Source: an uncultured Anaerolineae bacterium
GTDB lineage: Bacteria > Chloroflexota > Anaerolineae > Aggregatilineales > Phototrophicaceae
NCBI GenBank assembly: GCA_937922795.1
Contig: CALAJK010000028.1
Span: 55,823-119,822, forward strand
Length of the DNA stretch: 64,000 nt
Direction: 5' to 3'
Of the stretch, positions 31,037 to 39,878 are shown one piece after another. The notes beneath the pieces were generated by a model that did no database searches, was not told where the DNA came from, and saw only the letters and a list, made by a program, of their open reading frames with translations. A program made the translations under genes and the position numbers. How positions within the stretch are numbered: position 1 is the stretch's first letter; each line of letters begins with the position of its first letter.

Positions 31037-32785
31037 TCATGAACCCAACTCGACTCCCAAATAGGTTGACGGCCCCGGCCATACGTCAAGCGTGGGCAGT
31101 TCACCTGGAGGCATAGCCGGCGCAGCCAGGCTGCTCCACGTGCCATCCTTGACCAGCTCTTGCAGGGTATACTCGACCAAGAGCCGAAAATCGAGATCGT
31201 TGCGCGGCGTCGCAAACCCCAGATACACCCGGCTGTACCACGGATCGGCGGCGTCGCCTCGGGTGGTCAGCCGCAGCCGCCCCGGGTTGGCTTCCAGCAG
31301 CGGGATCAACCGTAGACTGTCGCCAAAGATGACATCGGCGTTCTCCTGTTCGAGCAGGTTCGCCGCGGCATCCTGTTCGTTCGCGATGATGAACACGCGC
31401 ACCGAGGCATTGACGCTGTCGGCCAAAGCGTTGACCCGGTCGGCAGCCCCTGGCTCGCTGGCGAACACGCCCACCCAGCGCCCCCGCAGATCGTTGAACG
31501 TCTCAAACGGTGAGCCGACCTCGGCCAACAGGCGTTCCCCGCGAAGCAGGTAATAACCGGTCAAATCCACTCGATCGATCACGCCCCAATCCAACTGCAC
31601 ACCGATCGCTAGATCAGCTTGCCCGCCGGCCACCAGATCAACTGGATCAGCGCCGCCGGCGGACACGAACTCGACGCGCCATCCCCAGCGCGCTGCCATC
31701 GCATTGATCAATGCGCGATTCACTTCATCCAGCCGCCGCGCGCTCGGCGGCGCATCAGCCGGCAGATCAGATATGCCGGCCACGCGCACAGCCCCCGCCG
31801 CCTGAACGCGCGGCAGGGCGTACTGCGCCGGGTAGGATACTTCAGCGCCGTACAGGTCGAGGCGCGGCGCTTCATCGCCCAATCCCTGCCACACTGGCAG
31901 CGTGTTGACTGGATAGTTCGCCCCGACGAAGTTGGCCTGGTGAATTTGGTTCATGCGCCCGTTCTGCACCAGATATTGCAGGGTGCGGTTGATGAGGTTG
32001 CGCCAATTGACGTCCTGGCGCCGAACTGCAATCGCGTAAGGCTCTGGCTGCACCGTCTCTTCTAGCGCCTTCACCTGGCTCAAGTCAGACAGGCTCTGGC
32101 TCAATCGAACGGTGTTCTCCACCAAACCATCAACTTCCCCTACCAGTAAAGCGACCAGCGCCAGATCAAGCGTGAAATACGGCTGGATCAGCGCAGCAAC
32201 GCCCGTTCGCTCTACCCATTCCCGCGCTGCCGTTTCTCCTGGCGTGCCCATAACCACCCCGACGCGGCGGCCGGCCATATCACTGAGCGTCGAGGCGCTG
32301 TCGTCTGCCCGCACGAACATCGCCTGGCGCGCTGGGTAATACGTCTGGCTGAACTCGACGACCGCATCCAGCTCGCGCCGGTGCACCTGAGCGGCCACCA
32401 GCATATCCACGTCCCCGCTCTGCAGGCGCTCAATCCCGGTCTGGCGCGTCACTTGAACCGCCTCGAAGGTCACTCCCCAGACCTCAGCCATGCTGCGCGC
32501 CAGATCGGCATCAAAACCGGAAACCTCGCCGCGAATGTTCAGCTCGCCAAATGGCGGTTCGTTATACAGCAGCCCTACCCGCACCCGCCCTTTGCGCTGG
32601 ATGCGCGCCACTGCCGACTCGGCCAGCAGGGCTTCGCTCACTACGGCCCGATCCGGTGTGGGAACCAGCGTGGGCGGAGTCAACGTTGGGACTGGCTGCG
32701 CTGCCGGCATGGTGGCGGCTGCCATCCCGACGACAGTGCTCACCATCACCCCGCCCATGACCGACCTGAATCGACTGAGCTTCAT
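31037..32785 (-). CDS. Exported protein with two tandem solute-binding (SBP_bac_3) domains
   Basis: A signal peptide (~1-29) and short Pro/Thr linker precede two family-3 solute-binding domains. The first (~65-295) is well preserved (RVGLLYNEPPFGE, GFDADLARSMAEVWG, DMLVAA). The second (~330-560) is more divergent (VRVAGISDLP, ADLAIGVQLDWG, FETFNDLRGRWVG). No permease or ATPase gene is nearby, so a transport role is not supported; a sensing or adaptor role is possible. Its ATG overlaps the nadD stop as ATGA, and it closes the epimerase-obg-nadD operon. Confidence 0.8.
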   Translation of the reverse strand: MKLSRFRSVMGGVMVSTVVGMAAATMPAAQPVPTLTPPTLVPTPDRAVVSEALLAESAVARIQRKGRVRVGLLYNEPPFGELNIRGEVSGFDADLARSMAEVWGVTFEAVQVTRQTGIERLQSGDVDMLVAAQVHRRELDAVVEFSQTYYPARQAMFVRADDSASTLSDMAGRRVGVVMGTPGETAAREWVERTGVAALIQPYFTLDLALVALLVGEVDGLVENTVRLSQSLSDLSQVKALEETVQPEPYAIAVRRQDVNWRNLINRTLQYLVQNGRMNQIHQANFVGANYPVNTLPVWQGLGDEAPRLDLYGAEVSYPAQYALPRVQAAGAVRVAGISDLPADAPPSARRLDEVNRALINAMAARWGWRVEFVSAGGADPVDLVAGGQADLAIGVQLDWGVIDRVDLTGYYLLRGERLLAEVGSPFETFNDLRGRWVGVFASEPGAADRVNALADSVNASVRVFIIANEQDAAANLLEQENADVIFGDSLRLIPLLEANPGRLRLTTRGDAADPWYSRVYLGFATPRNDLDFRLLVEYTLQELVKDGTWSSLAAPAMPPGELPTLDVWPGPSTYLGVELGS

Positions 32786-33387
32786 ACCTTCGCCCCATAC
32801 AGCCGCTGCCGCTGGATGTAAGCCAAAACCGCGTCAGGCAGCAAGTAGCGCGCGCTCTGCCCGCGCCGGAGGCGCTCGACGATCGCGCTGGATGAGATGC
32901 CGACTAACGGCGCGTCAATCATCACGACGCGCTCAGCCAGCTCTGGAAGCACGGCCGCGTGCATAGTCGCGTGCACGCCGTCGCCCGGCCGCCGCATCAC
33001 CGCCAGCCGGCAGCGGCGGATCAGGACTTCCGGCTGCCGCCACTGAGGCAGATCCCGGAGCGAGTCGCTGCCCATGACGAAATACAGCTCGGCTGCCGGG
33101 AACTGCGCCTGCAGCAGCCTGACCATATCAACTGAATAGTGCGGCCCAGGCCGGTCGACATCTACCCGCGACATTTCAAAGCGCGCGTTGTCCGCAATGG
33201 CACGTTCGAGCATGGCCAGGCGATGCTTGACTGGTGTCTTATCCTCGTGCAGTTTGTGAGGCGGGTCAGCCGCCGGCACAAACAGCAGGCGTTCCAGGTT
33301 CAGCGCGTCCACCGCATACTCAGCCAGAATCAGATGCCCAATATGGGGTGGATCGAAAGTGCCTCCGAGGATGCCGATGGCTGTCAT
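32782..33387 (-). CDS. nadD: Nicotinate-nucleotide adenylyltransferase
   Basis: Joins nicotinate mononucleotide and ATP to give deamido-NAD in NAD synthesis. The nucleotidyltransferase signature GGTFDPPHIGHL carries H15 and H18 of the HxGH-type site, and the C-terminal ISSSAI motif is present. Length and start are normal. obg ends six bases upstream and the following solute-binding gene overlaps by four bases. The obg-nadD pairing is common in bacteria; the ribosome-silencing factor gene often found with them is not here. Confidence 0.95.
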   Translation of the reverse strand: MTAIGILGGTFDPPHIGHLILAEYAVDALNLERLLFVPAADPPHKLHEDKTPVKHRLAMLERAIADNARFEMSRVDVDRPGPHYSVDMVRLLQAQFPAAELYFVMGSDSLRDLPQWRQPEVLIRRCRLAVMRRPGDGVHATMHAAVLPELAERVVMIDAPLVGISSSAIVERLRRGQSARYLLPDAVLAYIQRQRLYGAKV

Positions 33388-33393
33388 GCTGCC

Positions 33394-34653
33394 TCATTCC
33401 GACCATTCAAGTTCGTAGTCGCCAATATACACCGTGTCGCCGACCTGCACGCCGGCAGCTTCGAGCGCGGCTGAAACTCCCAATGTCTCCAGGATGCGCT
33501 GAAAACGCAGCACCGCTTCTTCCTCGTCCCAATACGTCATGGCGGCCGCCCGTTCGATGCGCTGGCCGCGAACGCGGTAAGCGCCATCCGGCTCACGGGT
33601 GATGGTGAACCCTAACGCATCATCATCCAACCTATAAACCTGCGTCTCAGCCGCTTGCGGCGCAGGCTTCGGCAGCGTATCCAGCAGTTGAAACATCCGC
33701 GCGATCAGCGACCGCACGTTTTCCTGGGTGGCGGCTGAGATCGCCATCGGCTGAACGCCGCGCGCCTTGAGGGCGCGTTCAAGCTCCGGCCAGCGCGCGC
33801 GCGCTTCGGGCAGGTCGATCTTGTTGTAGACCACGATTTGAGGCTTTTCAGCCAGCCGTTCATCGTACAGAGCCAGTTCTGAATTGATCTGACTATAGTC
33901 CGCCAGAGGATTCTCGCTGGCCCCGTTGAGCAGATGAACCAGCAGCCGCGTGCGCTGGACATGCCGTAGAAAGGCATGGCCTAACCCGACACCCAGATGC
34001 GCGCCCTCGATCAAACCCGGAATATCCGCCGCCACCAGGTCACGATCATCGTAGACGACCACGCCGAGGTTAGGCTCCAGCGTCGTAAATGGATAGTCGG
34101 CGATTTTAGGCCGCGCATTGCTGATGACCGACAGCAGCGTAGATTTGCCGGCGTTGGGCACGCCGACGATGCCCACGTCAGCGATCAAGCGCAGTTCCAG
34201 GATCAACCAGCGTTCCTGGCCGGGCTCGCCCTTTTCAGCGATGCGCGGCGCTTGGTTCGCGGCCGTCGCAAACCGGGCGTTGCCGCGGCCGCCGCGGCCG
34301 CCGGATGCTACCACTACGCGATCGTCTAGCTGCACAAGATCAGCTAACACGGCGCCGGTCGCCGCGTCTTTGACGACTGTCCCAGGCGGCACCTCAATTT
34401 CCAAGTCGGACCCGCTAGCGCCTGTCTGGTTCTTCGGTCGCCCTCGCTGCCCAGACTGCGCTTTGAAATGCACGCGGTTCTGAAACGCTGCAAGCGTATT
34501 CATGCGCGGATTCACTTTGAGGATGACATCGCCGCCGCGCCCCCCATCGCCGCCGGATGGGCCGCCGCGCGGCACATACTTCTCCCGGTGAAACGCGATC
34601 GCGCCGTCGCCGCCGTCACCGCTGCGGACGTAGATCTTGACTTCGTCGAGCAT
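33394..34653 (-). CDS. obg: GTPase Obg
   Basis: Ribosome-assembly and stress GTPase. The glycine-rich Obg fold covers ~1-157 (GGPSGGDGGRGGDV, GGRGGRGN). The GTPase domain has P-loop GVPNAGKST (164-172), a YPFTTLEPN switch, DIPGL, and NKID. The C-terminal ~80 residues form the OCT domain. At 419 residues it has the three-domain layout. The start follows the epimerase stop by only three bases. Confidence 0.97.
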   Translation of the reverse strand: MLDEVKIYVRSGDGGDGAIAFHREKYVPRGGPSGGDGGRGGDVILKVNPRMNTLAAFQNRVHFKAQSGQRGRPKNQTGASGSDLEIEVPPGTVVKDAATGAVLADLVQLDDRVVVASGGRGGRGNARFATAANQAPRIAEKGEPGQERWLILELRLIADVGIVGVPNAGKSTLLSVISNARPKIADYPFTTLEPNLGVVVYDDRDLVAADIPGLIEGAHLGVGLGHAFLRHVQRTRLLVHLLNGASENPLADYSQINSELALYDERLAEKPQIVVYNKIDLPEARARWPELERALKARGVQPMAISAATQENVRSLIARMFQLLDTLPKPAPQAAETQVYRLDDDALGFTITREPDGAYRVRGQRIERAAAMTYWDEEEAVLRFQRILETLGVSAALEAAGVQVGDTVYIGDYELEWSE

Positions 34654-34656
34654 CTT

Positions 34657-35658
34657 TCATGAGCATTCTAGTTCGGGCAGATGATCGGGCTGTCCAGCGC
34701 GATACCAGGCGAGCGTTCGCCGCGCGCCCTCGCGAAAGGTCGTCGGCTTGAATCCTAACTCCCGCCGGGCCTTATCGCTGGACACGCGCCAGTTATTATA
34801 CACATATGACCGCAGGTTAATCGGCCAGAAAGGCTCCTTCCGGGTGATGACGGCAAGCCCTTCTAGCACACGGGCGGCGAATATTCCCACCCAGCCCGGT
34901 ATTTGCAGGCGGGGCCAATGCAGATTGGCTTCCTGACAGATGATATCGAAAGCCTCCTTATGCGAAATCCAATCGCCGCAGATGTTGTAAACTTCACCAG
35001 CGGTTCCCTTTTCCAATGCCAGCAGCACCCCTTGTACGACGTCCGAGATATAAGCCGGAAAAATGATATGGCGTCCGCCGTCGACCTGCATGATGATGCC
35101 GCGCAGAGGATCTCTAAAAAACAGGCGGTTGAACGCATAGCGCCCCAGCGGCCCGTAGTAGGCGCCTGGGCGCAGCACTACCACTGGCAAGCCCTGCTCT
35201 TGAAAATAACGCTGCGCGATCTGTTCCGCCCGCCATTTACTGCGCTGATAGGGGTCAACCGGCCGCACGGGGGTCGTCTCATCGAGGACGGCGTCTGGAT
35301 CGGGCTGGCCGATGACGGCCGCTGTGGAAACATGGATCATGCGTTCGGCGCCCACATCCAGCGCTGCGCGCATCACATGCTCTGCCCCCTGCACGTTCGT
35401 CTGCTCAAAGGCCTCGGATGGCCCCCAAAAGCGGAACAGCCCGCCTGCATGGATGATGTACCGGCAGCCATCGGCTGCGCGTCGCACGGCCGCCGCATCC
35501 TGTAGATCGCCCTGAACCAGGTCGAGAGACGGGTAGCGCTTGAGCCAGGCGGCCCGTTCAGGCTGGCGGCTGAAGACCTTCACGCGATCCCCACGCTGGC
35601 AAAGCGCTGGGATCAAATGACGCCCAAGAAAACCCGTTCCACCGGTGACCAGGATCAT
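34657..35658 (-). CDS. NAD-dependent epimerase/dehydratase family protein
   Basis: Extended short-chain dehydrogenase. The Rossmann loop GGTGFLG is at 6-12, the catalytic pair Y137 and K141 lies in PYQRSK, and S111/T112 (VSTAA) supply the third catalytic position. It is closest in feel to the 3-beta-HSD/dihydroflavonol reductase-like branch that acts on sugars or sterol-like substrates; the substrate is unknown. It heads the operon with obg and nadD. Confidence 0.88.
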   Translation of the reverse strand: MILVTGGTGFLGRHLIPALCQRGDRVKVFSRQPERAAWLKRYPSLDLVQGDLQDAAAVRRAADGCRYIIHAGGLFRFWGPSEAFEQTNVQGAEHVMRAALDVGAERMIHVSTAAVIGQPDPDAVLDETTPVRPVDPYQRSKWRAEQIAQRYFQEQGLPVVVLRPGAYYGPLGRYAFNRLFFRDPLRGIIMQVDGGRHIIFPAYISDVVQGVLLALEKGTAGEVYNICGDWISHKEAFDIICQEANLHWPRLQIPGWVGIFAARVLEGLAVITRKEPFWPINLRSYVYNNWRVSSDKARRELGFKPTTFREGARRTLAWYRAGQPDHLPELECS

Positions 35659-35715
35659 GATTTCCGCCTAGGGCGAATCCAGACTACAAGCCGGGAATAC
35701 AACAGGTGAAGCGCT

Positions 35716-36345
35716 TCAATGATCACGCCCGCTCGACTGCGGCAGCGAGGTTGAAATGATCACGCGTTGGGGTGATTGCGCGCGCTCCCAGCCTGCTGGC
35801 AGCTCCTGGATCAAGGTCTCTAGTTTCCAGCGTTTGGCCTGCATGTCGTATTTAAGCTGGTAGATTGCCGTGTAGCTGCCCAGATCTTGAGTATGCAGGC
35901 GTTTCTGCGTTCGCAGATCATACGTCGCCATCCGCCGCTGAGTTTGGCGATCCACCACCAGGCAGCGAGCGCCATCATCGGAGAAGTGCCGCACCTGTAT
36001 CTGGTGATCGGCGCGCAGGACGCCCCAGAAACGCGGCGGAGCGCTGCGATACTGGCGACACCAATCCTGGTGCCGCTTCAGACACGATCCCGTCAGGTAA
36101 TGCGCTGCTTGCGGCAGAAGCGCTTCGACGGAATGGAAAGAGCTTTCCTGGAGCCAGTGAATGGCAGCTAAATAATCGGCGTGGACCTGAGCAGTCACTT
36201 CATCGGGCGCCATCCACTCGGCTTTATGCGCCGCCCCGGCGTTGAGCCGGCGCAGTTTGTGGAACCAGGGCACAGGATTGGAGCTGTTCAAAGTGATAGC
36301 CACCGCTGCGATTAGAAGAGCAAGGATGAGCGCCCAGATCATCAT
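35716..36345 (-). CDS. Membrane-anchored protein of unknown function
   Basis: One N-terminal membrane helix (~3-19) is followed by a soluble domain of ~185 residues. The region ~135-185 (ARCLVVDRQTQRRMATYD, YQLKYDMQAKRWKL) looks like an alpha+beta fold of the IMS/Tim44-like type, but I cannot assign it. C93 and C100 may pair. It follows the receiver-like gene by 84 bases on the same strand. Confidence 0.6.
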   Translation of the reverse strand: MMIWALILALLIAAVAITLNSSNPVPWFHKLRRLNAGAAHKAEWMAPDEVTAQVHADYLAAIHWLQESSFHSVEALLPQAAHYLTGSCLKRHQDWCRQYRSAPPRFWGVLRADHQIQVRHFSDDGARCLVVDRQTQRRMATYDLRTQKRLHTQDLGSYTAIYQLKYDMQAKRWKLETLIQELPAGWERAQSPQRVIISTSLPQSSGRDH

Positions 36346-36429
36346 ATCAACAGGCTTTGTCGCCGAACAAGCGGGCTGAATGTACCAGCGCGCTCCCCAA
36401 AGCGCAACCCTGAACCCACATCCCCCGCC

Positions 36430-37476
36430 TCAGATCATCGACGCGCGCGCTGCCAGGACCATCCAGATCGTTTGTCGCAGCCGGGCGCGGCTGATAGGTT
36501 TCACCAGAAAGGCTTCGACTTCAGCGACCATGAACGCGAACGACTGCTGGTTTGACGACGCGCTGTACTCAGCCAGGGCGATCACCGGCGTCTGCGATAA
36601 TATGCCGGACTCTTTGAGTTTCGCCAGCAGTTCCCAGCCGTGCATGTCACGCAGCTCCATTTGCATGATGAGCAGATCGGGGCGCTCATCTTCCAATATG
36701 GCCAGCGCTTCAACTGCGGATTGGGTTCCATGCACCTGCATGTGCAGCTCTTCGCATAACTCGGTCAAGAAGCGCTGTTCTTCATCCCCCCGGCACACCA
36801 GCACGACATGTTTGCCTTGGGTGATCGTTGTATCGGTCTGGCTGGCAACTAGCGTAGTCAAATCTGTTGGGTCTACCGCATGCTCCAATTCAGGATGGCT
36901 GACGCTGCCGGCATCCTGCACGTCTACAAACGCGACCACTGCATCATGAAACATATTCGGGGCGCGGGCTCGGAGCTGCTTCTGCAGCCTTTCGATAGCC
37001 CTCAACTCTGAGACCGGCAGGCCATCAGCGCTTACGATGATCACCCGCTCGCCTTGCGCCTTGGCGCAGCACTGCTCCGCCAATCCCAGCGAATGCAGCG
37101 TTTGGGCTGCGCGCTCACATTGGTCTGCTGGCAGGCTGGTGCTCAAATAGTAGGCGCGCAGACGATTTTGTGCGCGTTCAAACGGCTTCAACTGGCTGAA
37201 GCGTGTGCGTTCCGGCAGCGCATACAGCCAAACATAGTGCCGGTTGAAGTGCTCTACTCGTCCTGCTGACTTGAGTTGGTTGAGCTCGTAGTCGGTGATA
37301 TGGTGACCAAAAAGCTGATAACTGTACCGTCGGTAGCGACCTGTCAACATGTCCTGTACGAGCGTCTCATCCCACTGAACGACAAATGACCCGTCGTTAA
37401 GGATGAATACAGCGTGACGCGGCACTGCCGAACCAGTGAAAACTTGTTTCATCCTCATGTCTGTAGGCCGTGGCAC
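36430..37476 (-). CDS. Protein with degenerate response-regulator receiver domain
   Basis: The C-terminal ~125 residues have the receiver fold: hydrophobic strand HVVLV, PDLLIMQMELRDMHGWELL and the conserved lysine K326 in FLVKPI. The phospho-acceptor aspartate is replaced by Q272, and the first acidic pair is also weak (CRGDEEQ), so normal phosphorylation is unlikely. The N-terminal ~215 residues hold no domain I recognise; ~18-110 may be beta-rich and ~140-215 resembles an incomplete receiver. The start is GTG 37476, or ATG 37458 or 37452. It may act with the AAA ATPase encoded 74 bases upstream. Confidence 0.7.
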   Translation of the reverse strand: MPRPTDMRMKQVFTGSAVPRHAVFILNDGSFVVQWDETLVQDMLTGRYRRYSYQLFGHHITDYELNQLKSAGRVEHFNRHYVWLYALPERTRFSQLKPFERAQNRLRAYYLSTSLPADQCERAAQTLHSLGLAEQCCAKAQGERVIIVSADGLPVSELRAIERLQKQLRARAPNMFHDAVVAFVDVQDAGSVSHPELEHAVDPTDLTTLVASQTDTTITQGKHVVLVCRGDEEQRFLTELCEELHMQVHGTQSAVEALAILEDERPDLLIMQMELRDMHGWELLAKLKESGILSQTPVIALAEYSASSNQQSFAFMVAEVEAFLVKPISRARLRQTIWMVLAARASMI

Positions 37477-37550
37477 TTCACCATTTGGCGGTCTTCATCT
37501 CAGGCGCACAGGGTGAGCGTGCGCCCATGATAGCCCGCAATCCAACCGCT

Positions 37551-38915
37551 TTACAACTTGACGAAGTATGAGGCCGCCGCCCGATCGATCAGTTCCTTCG
37601 TGAGGGCGGGCGGCTGGTTCAGATAGGTTGCGATGTCGATCAACTGCATGATCAGGTCACGTGGGTGAACAGAACGCAGCGGTCGATCGTGGTTGATGTA
37701 CCATTCTTTCAGCAGATAAGCTAACCCGCTCTCATCATACTTGATCCGCTTCGCCTCGCATACGCGCTTGAAGATTTCACGGAATTGTTCGTAGGTTGGG
37801 TCGCCGATCTCGATTTTATGGCGGATGCGCCGCAAGAAAGCTTCGTCAACCAAGTCGCGTGGGTCTAGATTGGTCGAGAAGACGATCAGCACGAAAAACG
37901 GCACTTCAATTTTGCGGCCAGTATGCAGGGTCAGGAAGTCCGACCCTTTCTCTAGGGGCACAATCCAGCGGTTGAGCAAGTCGCGCGGGCGCACTTGCTG
38001 CCGCCCAAAGTCATCGATCAGGAACATACCGCCGTTAGCTTTCATCTGGAAAGGAGCTTCGTAGTATTTGTTGATATCGTCGTAGACCAGATCCAGCCCG
38101 GCCAGCGTTAGTTCGCCGCCGACCATGATCATCGGTCGGCGAATGCGCACCCAGCGTGGATCGGTGATCAGGCCAGTCCCCTGCTTGATCTTTTCTTTGT
38201 CCGAGAGCTGATGATTGACATCATCAAATACCCGGACGATTTGGCCATCAACATCAATGGCGTAAGGAATCCACATGTCATCGCCTAGGATCATACGCCC
38301 TATGGTCTCAGCGACTGTGGTCTTGCCATTGCCAGGAGGACCGTACAGGAAGATTGAGCGGCCCGAGTTGATGGCCGGCCCAATTCGCCCTAGCATTTCA
38401 TCGGAGATCACGAGCTGCTGCATGACCTGGCGTAGGTCTTCCTGGTGGACGATCAAGCGTTCGCGGTTCTGAGCACGCATGGCCTGCACGTACTGGGTGA
38501 GGGTGACCGGCGCGGGGCCGGCGTATTGCGAGCGCTCCAGCGCTTCGCGCGCTTTTTCTGAACCTTTGACTGAGATGACGTATTGGTAAGATGCCTCGCC
38601 AAAACCGCCTGAGCCGCGCACTTCTACGTACTTCTCGCGTTTCAGGAAATCCATGATGTTTTCAAGCACGCCAATATAAGGCAGCTTGACGATGTCGCTG
38701 ATCTCATGGCCCGCTAGCACGCCGCCCAGGTACAATACTTTGAGCACCAGATCAGCCAGATTGAGCAGATTGAGTCCCGTGTCTCCTAGCTGCGTGAGCG
38801 GCGGTGGCATCCAGGGCGCGCTTGCTTGTTGAATGCTGGCTTGCGCTGAGGCACTGGCCAGTTTCTTGATCGTCTGCACAGGTCGCGGTGTGTTTCGACC
38901 GAGTTCGTCCGTCAT
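37551..38915 (-). CDS. AAA family ATPase with N-terminal winged-helix-like region
   Basis: Residues ~48-130 form a helical, winged-helix-like region (LADLVLKVLYLGG, IVKLPYIGVLENIMDFLKREKYVEVRG). The AAA core has Walker A GPPGNGKT (192-199), Walker B FLIDDFG (D301, D302), a sensor-1 asparagine in VFSTN and an arginine-finger region FLRRIRHKI. It resembles MoxR/RuvB-like regulatory ATPases found in gliding or filamentous bacteria. The partner and target are unknown. It is probably the first gene of the ATPase-receiver-hypothetical set. Confidence 0.82.
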   Translation of the reverse strand: MTDELGRNTPRPVQTIKKLASASAQASIQQASAPWMPPPLTQLGDTGLNLLNLADLVLKVLYLGGVLAGHEISDIVKLPYIGVLENIMDFLKREKYVEVRGSGGFGEASYQYVISVKGSEKAREALERSQYAGPAPVTLTQYVQAMRAQNRERLIVHQEDLRQVMQQLVISDEMLGRIGPAINSGRSIFLYGPPGNGKTTVAETIGRMILGDDMWIPYAIDVDGQIVRVFDDVNHQLSDKEKIKQGTGLITDPRWVRIRRPMIMVGGELTLAGLDLVYDDINKYYEAPFQMKANGGMFLIDDFGRQQVRPRDLLNRWIVPLEKGSDFLTLHTGRKIEVPFFVLIVFSTNLDPRDLVDEAFLRRIRHKIEIGDPTYEQFREIFKRVCEAKRIKYDESGLAYLLKEWYINHDRPLRSVHPRDLIMQLIDIATYLNQPPALTKELIDRAAASYFVKL

Positions 38916-38960
38916 CGTCTACCCCTTCACGTATGCTTAGATAGCAGCGTCACCAAACTG

Positions 38961-38969
38961 ATTATAGCA
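38961..38969 (-). promoter_or_regulatory. Extended -10 promoter of the AAA ATPase gene
   Basis: Minus-strand TGC-TATAAT lies about 46 bases before the gene. The -35 region is poor, as expected for an extended -10 promoter. The 13 bases 38961-38973 are identical to 43272-43284 in front of tig. Confidence 0.55.
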
Positions 38970-39063
38970 TCAGTGATGAATGCATATTGGACGATTTTTT
39001 TGAGAAGAGATCCCCGTTCCTGAGATTCTGTTGGACAATGCTTACGCCAGCCTGATTGGCGTA

Positions 39064-39093
39064 TTGAGACTTGTCGGGCTTTGCGAGTATACT
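39064..39093 (+). promoter_or_regulatory. Predicted promoter of the MBL-fold gene
   Basis: TTGAGA (39064-39069) and TATACT (39088-39093) are 18 bases apart, about 100 bases before the gene. The rest of the 275-base gap between the divergent genes shows nothing else I can support. Confidence 0.5.
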
Positions 39094-39190
39094 TGTAGCG
39101 TTGTCGCTGCCAGGCGGCCTTGTGTTTTAACGACTATATGCAACCAAGAGTCTGATCGGCCTCAAGCGATCAGGGCGAATTTACCTAGCT

Positions 39191-39814
39191 ATGATTGACC
39201 AGATCCAGTGGTTAGGCCATGGTGGTTTCTTCATTCAGGGGCCGCCTCTGATTTACATCAACCCCTGGCGTATCGCTCGCCACACTTTTCACGCCGACGT
39301 CATCCTCGTCAGCCACGATCATTACGATCACTGTTCGCTGGCAGATATCGAAAAGCTGCGCGGGCCCCAAACGATCATCATCGGCAATGAGCGCGTTGCC
39401 CGCGAAGTGCCCGGCTGCCAGGTGCTCCGACCGTGGCAGAGCATCACCATCGACCGTGCCAATATCAAGGCAGTGCCCGCCTACTCTCCGCAAGACTGGC
39501 GGCATCCCATTCAGGATAAAGGTCTGGGCTTCATCATCTCGATCAACTTCTACGACATTTACTACGCCGGCGACACCCAGATCATCCCGGAAATGAGCCG
39601 AATCCGGCCTGACATCGCCATTCTGCCAATCGATGGGCGCGGCACACTGACCCCCATAGAGGCGGCGGCTGTCGTCAAAGAGATGCGGCCGCGGTGGGTC
39701 ATCCCGTGCAACTGGGGGGCGACGGCCGAAGGGGCTAGTGAACTGGACGCCCTGGCTTTTAAGCGCGCGGTCGGCGAGCGCGCGACGGTGATCCTGCCGC
39801 GTCTGGCCGGTTGA
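39191..39814 (+). CDS. MBL-fold metal-dependent hydrolase
   Basis: UlaG-like metallo-beta-lactamase-fold protein. The zinc motif HxHxDH is H42-D-H44-Y-D46-H47, and a further ligand is D128 or so in YYAGDTQ. Its short length (207 residues) and WLGHGGF start match the small cytoplasmic UlaG/YtkL type. The substrate is unknown. It is monocistronic and convergent with clpX. Confidence 0.87.
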   Translation: MIDQIQWLGHGGFFIQGPPLIYINPWRIARHTFHADVILVSHDHYDHCSLADIEKLRGPQTIIIGNERVAREVPGCQVLRPWQSITIDRANIKAVPAYSPQDWRHPIQDKGLGFIISINFYDIYYAGDTQIIPEMSRIRPDIAILPIDGRGTLTPIEAAAVVKEMRPRWVIPCNWGATAEGASELDALAFKRAVGERATVILPRLAG

Positions 39815-39820
39815 GAATCA

Positions 39821-39851
39821 ACAAGCGGCCGCTTCCTCAGCCGCCGCTTGT
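39821..39851. terminator. Hairpin between the MBL gene and clpX
   Basis: A nine-base stem ACAAGCGGC/GCCGCTTGT (39821-39829 and 39843-39851) closes a 13-base loop in the 64-base gap between two convergent genes. No T tract is present. Confidence 0.45.
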
Positions 39852-39878
39852 GAACTACCTCGGTTGCGCCGCTGAACT

